Part shown: piece by piece, positions 1 through 5,121 of the stretch
How the letters are laid out: the number at the start of each line of letters is the position of its first letter
Position numbering within the stretch: the stretch's first letter is position 1
Source: Fervidifonticultor_A octavus_A
GTDB lineage: Bacteria > Sysuimicrobiota > Sysuimicrobiia > Sysuimicrobiales > Humicultoraceae
DNA: 5,121 bases
Reading direction: 5' to 3'
Assembly: GCA_031459655.1 (NCBI GenBank)
Contig: JAVKID010000150.1
Coordinates: 1-5,121, forward strand
The notes under the pieces: model-generated
Database searches by the model: none
The model's input: only the letters and a program-made list of their open reading frames with translations
Told to the model about the DNA's origin: nothing
Made by a program: the position numbers and the translations under genes

Positions 1-469
1 CCACCAGGTGCACGCCGAGCGCCGGCAGATCGAGTGCGTGACCTGCCACTCGACGGGCATTCACCGCATCCGGGCGGTCGCCGACGTGTGCGCCCGCTGC
101 CACGAAGCCCAGGCCGTCGGCGCCCGGGCCGTCAAGATCGTCCAGATGGCCGACTTCCACTGCGTGGACTGCCACCAGTACCTGCGCCCGGACAGCCCCC
201 TGCGCCCCACCCGCCAGACCTGCCTGCAGTGCCACCAGGGGCTGCCGCCGCGGAGCACCGCCGGCTTTCCGGGTGGGGCACCCCACACCGGCTTCGCCTG
301 CAGCACCTGCCACAAGCCCTACGAGCAGGCCCGCCCGGTCGTGACCTGCGTCTCGTGCCACCCCGCGCCGGCGCCGGCCGTACACCCCGCGGCCGTGGTG
401 GCCGCCGCCGCCCGGGACTTTGCGGCCTGCACCTCCTGCCACGTCCCGCACCGGTGGACCCTGCGATAG
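1..469 (+). CDS. Multihaem cytochrome c, C-terminal part (5' end outside window)
   Basis: This is the C-terminal 155 residues of a multihaem c-type cytochrome, a periplasmic or extracytoplasmic electron carrier whose haems are attached through CxxCH motifs. Seven such motifs are visible, starting at visible residues 12, 30, 54, 74, 100, 116 and 143, about one haem per 22 residues. Extra histidines (H4, H21, H53, H95, H128, H150) could be distal haem ligands. The first visible codon is His followed by Gln-Val-His, so it may itself be the last residue of an eighth CxxCH cut by the window edge; this is inference. The frame is open to the edge, so the GTG at 8 is an internal Val codon rather than a start. 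The signal peptide is expected upstream and is not visible. The C-terminus is short and polar with no membrane anchor. The motifs alternate in a two-haem repeat of roughly 43 residues. The exact family (NapC/NrfB-like, doubled-CxxCH or other) and the redox partner are not identifiable here. Confidence 0.93.
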   Translation, partial: HQVHAERRQIECVTCHSTGIHRIRAVADVCARCHEAQAVGARAVKIVQMADFHCVDCHQYLRPDSPLRPTRQTCLQCHQGLPPRSTAGFPGGAPHTGFACSTCHKPYEQARPVVTCVSCHPAPAPAVHPAAVVAAAARDFAACTSCHVPHRWTLR

Positions 470-548
470 TCGTGGGCCGGCCTCCGCCGTCGTTCGCACC
501 CCGTGCAGGTCGCAGACCCGGCCAGACCCTCGCTGGGCGGGCGGCACG
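470..548. other. Short spacer between cytochrome and pfkB-family kinase genes
   Basis: This 79-bp gap is G+C rich. I see no convincing -35/-10 pair and no hairpin followed by a T-run. A GGCCGGCC palindrome lies at 475-482. Just before the kinase ATG, a G-rich stretch (GGGCGGGCGG, about 535-544) is the only Shine-Dalgarno-like sequence, and it is weak. Whether the kinase has its own promoter or is read through from the cytochrome gene cannot be decided. Confidence 0.4.
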
Positions 549-1475
549 ATGATTCTGTGCGTATCCCCCAACCTCTGTTACGATCGGGTCGTCGTCGTCC
601 CCGGTGTCTCCCTCGGCGGGGTTCACCGCGCTGTCGAGGCCTTCCCCCGTGCCGGTGGCAAGGGTCTCAATGTGGCCCGCGTCGTGAGGGAGCTGGGGGA
701 ACAGCCCCTGGTCATCGGATTCGCGGGAGGGCAGACCGGACATCTCATCGTACGTGGAGCCCGGCAGGACGGCATCCCGCTGCGCCCGGTGCGTACGGGG
801 GGCGAATCCCGCACCTGCACTCTCATCATCGACCCGGGACGGAGTGAGACCGTGGTGAACGAGCGGGGACACCCCGTCTCACGGCAGGAGGAGAGGAGGC
901 TGCGGCGCGTGATCCATCGGTGCCTGGCGGGAGCGCGGATCGTAGCGATCGCCGGCAGCATGCCTCCCGGTATCTCCGAGGATTTCGTGGCGGACATGGT
1001 GACGGCCGCCGGCGATCGGGCAACCATCGTCGACTCGCCCCGTGAGTCGTTCCGACGAGCCCTGGTCCGGCGCCCATGGGTGGCCAAACTCAACCATCAG
1101 GAGGTCCAAGAGACCCTCGGCGTATCCTTCCCGTCGGTGGAGGATGCCGTGGCCGCCGCCCGGGAGATCCGCTCCCGGGGTGCGCGGTGGGCCGTGATCA
1201 CCCTCGGGGAGCATGGCGCCCTCCTGGCCACCGAGGAGGGCGTCTGGCACGCTCACCCCCCGCAGGTCCACCACGTCAGCACGGTAGGGGCGGGGGACAG
1301 CCTGACCGCGGGGCTGGCGGTGGGCCTAGCGCGGGGTCTGCCCGCGGCCGAAGCTTTGCGCGTGGGCGTGGCGGCCGCTGCCGCGGATGTCGCCACACTA
1401 CTGCCCGGAACGGTGAATCCGGAGGCGGTCAGACAGCTCCTGCGAGGCGTCCAGGTGAGGTTTCTGGGTTCCTAG
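549..1475 (+). CDS. 1-phosphofructokinase / tagatose-6-phosphate kinase family (PfkB superfamily) hexose-phosphate kinase
   Basis: A 308-residue cytoplasmic kinase of the PfkB/ribokinase superfamily, FruK/LacC subgroup, expected to transfer phosphate from ATP to a phosphorylated ketohexose (fructose-1-P, fructose-6-P or tagatose-6-P). The family start MILxVxxN is present, with the substrate-side Asp at D12. The first signature GGKGLNVARV is at 36-45, GGQTG at 60-64, GSMPPG at 136-141, KLNHQE at 180-185, and the ATP/anion-hole motif TVGAGDS at 245-251, with D250 as the expected catalytic base. Length is typical (about 305-320). The frame is open upstream to 420, but ATG 549 is chosen because the conserved N-terminus begins exactly there and the extra residues look like read-through of the spacer. 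The gene is convergent with the ROK kinase, and their stop codons overlap in CTAG at 1472-1475. No PTS gene is in view, so FruK is not favoured over LacC or 6-phosphofructokinase-2. The family is certain; the substrate is not. Confidence 0.93.
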   Translation: MILCVSPNLCYDRVVVVPGVSLGGVHRAVEAFPRAGGKGLNVARVVRELGEQPLVIGFAGGQTGHLIVRGARQDGIPLRPVRTGGESRTCTLIIDPGRSETVVNERGHPVSRQEERRLRRVIHRCLAGARIVAIAGSMPPGISEDFVADMVTAAGDRATIVDSPRESFRRALVRRPWVAKLNHQEVQETLGVSFPSVEDAVAAAREIRSRGARWAVITLGEHGALLATEEGVWHAHPPQVHHVSTVGAGDSLTAGLAVGLARGLPAAEALRVGVAAAAADVATLLPGTVNPEAVRQLLRGVQVRFLGS

Positions 1476-2413
1476 GCGGCCAGCATCTCAAGAGCCAGGC
1501 ACGCAGCCCCCAGGAGGCCGGCGCGGATCCCCAGGCGGCCGACCACGACCTCGGGCGGCGGCACATCCCTCAGGGGGTGGGCCTCCACACACTGTCGGAC
1601 GGCCTCGACGAGGGGCGACCCGGGCGCAAACAACCCGCCACCCAGGACGATCCGCTCCGGATTGACCAGCCGGGTCAGCATGATCGCAGCCCGCCCCAGG
1701 GCGTCGCCGGCATCCCGCACCACCTGCGCGGCAACAGGGTGCCCCCGTGCGGCCACTTCACACACCTCCCGAGCCGCCGCCCCTTCCGGGAGCGGCATCC
1801 CGGCTGCGGCCGCCAGCCGAACCGCCCGCGCCGCTATGCCCCATCCGCCGGCCACCGTCTCCAGGCACCCCCGGCCTCCGCAGCGGCAGGGATCGCCGTC
1901 CGCCACCACGGGCATGTGGCCGATCTCACCCGCAGCTCCGCCGACACCCCGCAGGAGACGCCCTCCCCACATCAGTCCGACAGCAATGCCCGTCCCGGCG
2001 TTGAGATACACGAAGGGGTCGGCACCCTCCCCCGCTCCCCACCGCCATTCACCCCAGGTGGCGGCGCGCACGTCGTTCTCCACGATCACGGGCGCGCCGA
2101 GGAGGCCCTGCACCAGATCCGCCACCGGCAGGTCGGACACACCCAGGTTGGCCGCGAACCGGATCAGGCCTCTCTCCGAATCCACCAGTCCGGGCACAGA
2201 CAGTCCCGCCACCGCGATCCTCCGGCCCGAGGATCGGAGGCATTCCCGGACATGCCCAACGGCCTCCCTCAGGATCGCGCGAACCTGCTCTGTTCCCCGG
2301 CGCTCCCCCACGGAGACCACATACTCGTGCATTACCGTCCGAGCCGCATCGACGCCCGCGGCGCGCAGCCACGTCCCGCCGAGGTCCACTGCCAGAGCAA
2401 CGGGTTCCTTCAT
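1472..2413 (-). CDS. ROK-family sugar kinase (glucokinase-like)
   Basis: A 313-residue cytoplasmic ROK kinase (actin-like ATPase fold), expected to phosphorylate a hexose or N-acyl hexosamine with ATP. Visible motifs are phosphate loop DLGGT at 10-14, GLSVPGLVD at 70-78, catalytic END at 112-114 (D114 as base), GTGIA at 140-144, GEIGH at 162-166, and the ROK zinc signature CxCGxxGCLE at 176-185 (C176, C178 and C183 with H166 as zinc ligands). A glycine-rich LGGG follows near residue 258. There is no N-terminal helix-turn-helix, so it is an enzyme and not a NagC/XylR-type repressor. ATG 2413 is chosen because the DLGGT motif lies at the normal distance from it; GGTGA at 2419-2423, overlapping the upstream permease stop, can act as ribosome binding site. 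It is the last gene of the sugar importer operon, which fits phosphorylation of the imported sugar. The same frame runs upstream without a stop to 3307, but only because the permease gene is frameshifted. Substrate (glucose, GlcNAc, mannose, fructose or other) is not determined. Confidence 0.94.
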   Translation of the reverse strand: MKEPVALAVDLGGTWLRAAGVDAARTVMHEYVVSVGERRGTEQVRAILREAVGHVRECLRSSGRRIAVAGLSVPGLVDSERGLIRFAANLGVSDLPVADLVQGLLGAPVIVENDVRAATWGEWRWGAGEGADPFVYLNAGTGIAVGLMWGGRLLRGVGGAAGEIGHMPVVADGDPCRCGGRGCLETVAGGWGIAARAVRLAAAAGMPLPEGAAAREVCEVAARGHPVAAQVVRDAGDALGRAAIMLTRLVNPERIVLGGGLFAPGSPLVEAVRQCVEAHPLRDVPPPEVVVGRLGIRAGLLGAACLALEMLAA

Positions 2414-2418
2414 GGAGG

Positions 2419-2423
2419 TCACC
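2419..2423 (-). promoter_or_regulatory. Probable ribosome binding site of the ROK kinase, overlapping the permease stop
   Basis: GGTGA on the - strand contains the permease stop TGA and matches part of the GGAGGTGA Shine-Dalgarno consensus. It is separated by 5 nt (CCTCC) from ATG 2413. Translation of the ROK kinase is therefore likely coupled to termination of the permease. If the permease frameshift were real, ribosomes would read in the ROK frame and pass this stop, making a long hybrid instead of terminating. Confidence 0.5.
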
Positions 2424-3307
2424 GCACCGTGGCCACAGCGACCAGCCCACGGGTGATGTAGCGGCGGAAGACCAGCGCGAACACGACGGGGGGAATCATG
2501 GTGAGCACCACGGCCGCAGCCACGACTGCAAAGCTCACGTCGGGATTGATGGCCGTAATGGACACGATCACCGGGATCGTCTGGGACCGGATGGTGGAGG
2601 TGACGAACAGGGCAAATGGGAAGTCGTTGTAGGAAAACATGAAGGCAAAGGACCCCGCCGCCGCCAGGGCGGGACCTGTCATGGGCATCACCACCCGAAT
2701 GAGGGCTTGCATGCGCGTGCAGCCGTCCACCATGGCGGCCTCCTCGAAATCGGGCGGGATGCGCCGGAAGTACAGTGTCAGGAACCACAGTGAACGGCAG
2801 CGTCATGGCCGAGTAGATGAGAATGAGGGCGCTGTACCGATCCAGCAGGCCCAGGCGGTTGATGATGAGGTAATAGGGAATCGCCACAGCCATGGGGGGC
2901 AGCAAGCGGCTCGCCAGGATGAACGTATACAGGACAGGCCCGCCCGGGAAGCGGACCCGTGCGAAGGTGTAGGCAGCGGCGGTTCCCAGCACCAGGTTTA
3001 CCAGAGCCACGCTGGTGGCCACCACCGTACTGTTACGGAGGGCGGGTAGCGCATCCCGGGCTTTCTCGGAAATCCGGCCGCGAGCAATGCCGGCCTCCTG
3101 GTATCCGGCCGGAAACTGGCCCGTGAAGATGAACCGGTAGTTATCGGCCGTGAGGACCCGCGGAATCCACCGGGGCGGAACCCGGAACAGATCCCGCTCG
3201 GGCTGGACGCTGTTGAGGGTCACCCAGGCCAGGGGGGCCAGAATGTACACCATCACCGCCACACCCAGCACGCTGGCCAGCCGCTGCGCCGCCCTCCCGA
3301 CACTCAT
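2419..3307 (-). pseudogene. MalG/UgpE-type sugar ABC transporter permease, interrupted by a frameshift near 2785
   Basis: Inner-membrane permease, second of the two channel subunits of a carbohydrate ABC importer (CUT1 type). The N-terminal part (3307 to about 2786, 174 residues) has a first membrane segment at 10-31, the family pattern PPRWIP at 44-49, and segments near 94-116 and 125-149, then reaches LPFTV. There the frame breaks. The continuation is two frames away, from 2784 to the stop at 2419: FLTLYF, then the EAA loop (EEAAMVDGC, with the IP/MP...P end), then two or three more membrane segments. Inserting TG (GTGG to GTGTGG) restores the conserved LPFxxW and gives a 296-residue protein, normal for the family. 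The ATG overlaps the stop of the upstream permease (ATGA, 3307-3304), and GAGGAA at 3316-3321, 8 nt before it, is a good ribosome binding site. As the rest is intact and stop-free, either the lesion is very recent or it is a sequencing or assembly error; I lean to the latter. Confidence 0.88.
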
Positions 3308-4197
3308 CGGTACAATTCCTCGCTCCGGAGCAGCCGCAAATAGAGGGCGATGAAGACAACCAGCGACGCCGCCAGAATGACCGCGAGGGCGGCGCCCTGG
3401 CCGAAGTTATACGAGGTGAACATGGCGTTGTACATGTAGTAGGAAATGAGGGACGTGGCTCCCGCCGGCCCTCCTCCAGTCATCACGTACAACAGGTCGA
3501 AGGTGACAATCGCCACCATAGTCTCGTACACCACCACGATGAGGGTGGTGGGGACGACCAGGGGGATGGTAATGTGCCGGAGCACTGCCCCCGGGCCGGC
3601 CCCGTCTGCCCGCGCGGCATCATACAGCTCCTCGGGAATGGACTGCAGGGCAGCGACATAGAGGATGGAGGAGAGCGGGACCTCTTTCCAAACGTGGGCG
3701 AGCAGCACGCACACCATCGCCGTCTGCGGCTGACTAAGCCACGGGATATAAGAAGGAATGAGTCGTAGAGAATACAGGAGGCCATTGAAAACGCCGTACG
3801 TGCTGTTGAAGATCCAGGCCCAGATGATGCCGCTCACAACGGTCGGAATGGCCCAGGGGAGAAGGATGATCACATTGAGGACGCTCGCCACACGACTCCT
3901 GGTCTTCAATAGGTGAGCGACCCCGAAGCCAAGCGCGGTGGCCAAAGGCACAGCCCCTGCCGCGAATACCAGCGTGTGCCGCCACGCCGCCGCAAAGAAC
4001 TCCCCGCGGACGACATCGAGATAGTTGCGCAGCCCGATGAAGGGCGTGCCCCACGGCTTGTACAGAACCACTTCGTGCAGGCTGGTCGAGATGGCGAAAC
4101 TCAGCGGGTACAGGGTGAACAACGCCACGAGGCCGACCACAGGCACCACTGTGGCGTAGGCGATCATGACCTCCCGGGACCGCCGCAGCGCGCCCAT
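3304..4197 (-). CDS. MalF/UgpA-type sugar ABC transporter permease
   Basis: A 297-residue inner-membrane permease of the CUT1 carbohydrate ABC importer family, the first channel subunit. Six hydrophobic segments are visible at about 12-40, 74-97, 103-130, 158-184, 209-238 and 267-289. The family motif FxGLxNY is at 53-59. The cytoplasmic EAA loop that docks the ATPase runs from E190 to P216 (E190, A194-A195, D198-G199, P212). The short Arg-rich N-terminus (R5, R6, R8) fits a cytoplasmic start. An in-frame TGA lies a few codons before ATG 4197, which limits the choice. The alternative Met11 (ATG 4167) has GGGAGGT only one base away, too close to be a good site. The gene follows the binding-protein gene after 62 bp and overlaps the next permease by ATGA. 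The transported sugar is not identifiable. Confidence 0.95.
   Translation of the reverse strand: MGALRRSREVMIAYATVVPVVGLVALFTLYPLSFAISTSLHEVVLYKPWGTPFIGLRNYLDVVRGEFFAAAWRHTLVFAAGAVPLATALGFGVAHLLKTRSRVASVLNVIILLPWAIPTVVSGIIWAWIFNSTYGVFNGLLYSLRLIPSYIPWLSQPQTAMVCVLLAHVWKEVPLSSILYVAALQSIPEELYDAARADGAGPGAVLRHITIPLVVPTTLIVVVYETMVAIVTFDLLYVMTGGGPAGATSLISYYMYNAMFTSYNFGQGAALAVILAASLVVFIALYLRLLRSEELYR
3316..3321 (-). promoter_or_regulatory. Ribosome binding site of the MalG-type permease
   Basis: GAGGAA on the - strand lies 8 nt before ATG 3307. It sits inside the last codons of the upstream permease, so the second permease can start both by its own site and by coupling through the ATGA overlap. It supports 3307 as the real start. 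Confidence 0.7.
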
Positions 4198-4220
4198 GGC
4201 GAAGGCGTCCGCTCAGAATC

Positions 4221-4250
4221 GGCGGGGGGCAGGGCACCCCGCCCCCCGCC
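4221..4250 (-). promoter_or_regulatory. Strong intra-operon stem-loop after the binding-protein gene
   Basis: A perfect 10-bp inverted repeat, GGCGGGGGGC and GCCCCCCGCC, encloses a 10-nt loop that could pair further by two G-C pairs. It begins 9 nt after the binding-protein stop and ends 23 nt before the permease ATG. On the - strand it is followed by GATTCTGAGC, with no U-run, so it is not a canonical intrinsic terminator. Stem-loops at this place in importer operons (malE-malF is the known example) protect the upstream mRNA or attenuate transcription, giving more binding protein than permease. That role is inferred here. Confidence 0.65.
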
Positions 4251-4259
4251 AGCCTCCCG

Positions 4260-5121
4260 CTACCGCTTCATCTCCCGCCACTTGGCGGCAGCCGCCCGCA
4301 ACGCATCCAGGGCGGACTTCTGACCCAACAGGGCCTTGTTCATCTCCTTCTGGAACTCCAGACTCCACGTACCCCAGAAGGGCGTGAGGGCTTCCTTGGC
4401 CCGCGCCAGCTTCGCCTGCTGCTCCTCCAGTGTCACGTCGCCCCACCGGTTGATCGCAGCCCGGATCTCGGGGTCCTTGTAGAGCGGGAGCTGGGCGAAC
4501 CCCAGACCCTTTTCCAGCGCCCAGCGCTTGACCACTACGAACTGGCCGTCGGTCCGTCCACCAAAGTACTCCAGGAACTTCCACGCGGCGTCGCGGACTT
4601 CAGGACCCCGGTCGGCGGCCATCTTGGTCATCGCGTAGAATCGCACAAAGCCCACCGTCCCATGGGTTTCCCCGGGCATCAGGGCCATCTTGAACTTTCC
4701 GGCCTGGGCGTGCGCCCCCGGGGTGTTAAGATCGGCGAGATTGTACTTTGGCAGAACCGCGAAGGCGACCTGCCCGGCCCCCATGGCCTTCACGAGGGGA
4801 ATCTCGGTGGTTTCCAGGGAGGCGGGGTTGATGATCTTGTGAACACGCATGCCGTCCACAAGCCACTGAGCGACCTTATGGGCCGCCGTTCCCTCCCGAT
4901 CGAAAATCGGGTTCAGGTTGGCGTCAAACATCTGGTAGTTCTTGTACGAGTACACCATCGCCAGGAAGACCTCGATGTACCAGGGGGTAATGTCCTGGAA
5001 CTGGAACATGATGGGGTACTCGACGATCTTTTTCTCCTTCATGGCCAGGGCCATCCGGGTGACCTCGTCCCAGGTCGCCGGAGGCTTGGTGAAGCCGGCC
5101 CGCTTCAACATGTCCTCGTTG
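4260..5121 (-). CDS. Extracellular sugar-binding protein of ABC transporter, C-terminal part (5' end outside window)
   Basis: This is the C-terminal 286 residues of a family-1 extracellular solute-binding protein, which captures a sugar or oligosaccharide outside the membrane and hands it to the permease pair. The visible start NEDMLKRAG...PPATWDEV matches the typical motif (YNxxLxxxAG...PPxTWxE) found about a third of the way into such proteins. That implies some 130-150 missing N-terminal residues, including the signal peptide or lipobox. Aromatic residues around the ITPWYIEVF segment and the VAFAVLPKYN and GFVRFYAMTK strands fit the family's hinge and binding region. AAWKFLEYF is the usual late helix, and the protein ends in WREMKR. 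The frame is open to the edge, so the ATG at 5111 is internal. It is the first visible gene of the operon. Ligand specificity cannot be predicted from this fragment. Confidence 0.93.
   Translation of the reverse strand, partial: NEDMLKRAGFTKPPATWDEVTRMALAMKEKKIVEYPIMFQFQDITPWYIEVFLAMVYSYKNYQMFDANLNPIFDREGTAAHKVAQWLVDGMRVHKIINPASLETTEIPLVKAMGAGQVAFAVLPKYNLADLNTPGAHAQAGKFKMALMPGETHGTVGFVRFYAMTKMAADRGPEVRDAAWKFLEYFGGRTDGQFVVVKRWALEKGLGFAQLPLYKDPEIRAAINRWGDVTLEEQQAKLARAKEALTPFWGTWSLEFQKEMNKALLGQKSALDALRAAAAKWREMKR

Noticed and set aside
475..482. GGCCGGCC palindrome as an operator or terminator
   Set aside because: An 8-bp G+C palindrome is expected by chance at this base composition, and it has no loop, flanking T-run or promoter nearby.
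420..548. N-terminal extension of the pfkB-type kinase from an ATG-like start near 420
   Set aside because: It would overlap the cytochrome gene by 50 bases and add 43 residues of biased composition, while the family's N-terminus begins exactly at ATG 549.
132..872. - strand open frame of 246 codons opposite the cytochrome and pfkB-type gene
   Set aside because: Its product is compositionally biased (Arg, Gly, Pro) and lacks motifs, and the opposite strand has seven CxxCH motifs and the PfkB N-terminal signature.
1076..2461. Long + strand open frame of 461 codons opposite the ROK kinase and inside the pfkB-type gene
   Set aside because: Its product is low-complexity, rich in Arg, Pro, Gly and His, with no recognisable motif. 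It overlaps two genes with complete catalytic signatures. It is a shadow frame expected in G+C-rich DNA.
2780..2795. Programmed ribosomal frameshift in the MalG-type permease
   Set aside because: No slippery heptamer is visible at the break. A frame jump here would also leave out the conserved Trp, whereas a missing TG dinucleotide explains the break exactly.
4155..4175. Alternative start of the MalF-type permease at Met11, with GGGAGGT just upstream
   Set aside because: Only one base separates GGGAGGT from the ATG, too close for efficient initiation, and the basic residues before the first membrane segment would be lost. It remains a minor possibility.
4205..4250. Intrinsic terminator after the binding-protein gene
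   Set aside because: The stem is strong, but the - strand sequence after it (GATTCTGAGC) has no U-run, and the permease genes follow in the same direction, so full termination is unlikely.

Overview
The window is about two-thirds G+C and densely packed. All genes are of ordinary bacterial families. The high G+C content, a multihaem c-type cytochrome and a sugar ABC importer operon suggest a free-living, respiring heterotroph, possibly an environmental or metagenome-derived lineage. The sequence alone does not fix the phylum.

Layout. On the + strand, a gene for a multihaem cytochrome c enters from the left edge and stops at 469. After a 79-bp gap comes a complete pfkB-family (1-phosphofructokinase / tagatose-6-phosphate kinase type) hexose-phosphate kinase at 549-1475. 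The rest is a - strand operon, read from right to left. It begins with the C-terminal two-thirds of an extracellular sugar-binding protein (entering from the right edge, stop at 4260). Next come a G+C-rich stem-loop at 4221-4250, a MalF/UgpA-type permease (3304-4197), a MalG/UgpE-type permease (2419-3307) whose frame is broken near 2785, and a ROK-family sugar kinase (1472-2413). The permeases overlap by ATGA, and the ROK start lies 5 nt after the second permease stop, so the - strand genes look translationally coupled.

How they fit together. The binding protein delivers a sugar to the two-permease channel. The ATPase is absent from the window and is presumably encoded elsewhere. The ROK kinase would phosphorylate the incoming hexose or hexose derivative, and the convergent pfkB-type kinase could perform a second phosphorylation on the way to triose phosphates. 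The actual sugar cannot be read from the sequence. The cytochrome belongs to respiratory or periplasmic electron transfer and has no evident link to sugar uptake.

The points most worth a second look are the two-base lesion in the MalG-type permease, which creates a misleading 611-codon frame joining permease and ROK kinase; the two-haem, roughly 43-residue repeat in the cytochrome; the perfect 10-bp inverted repeat after the binding-protein gene; and the convergent genes whose stop codons overlap in CTAG. I found no clear evidence of a new system, mobile element, CRISPR array or RNA gene.
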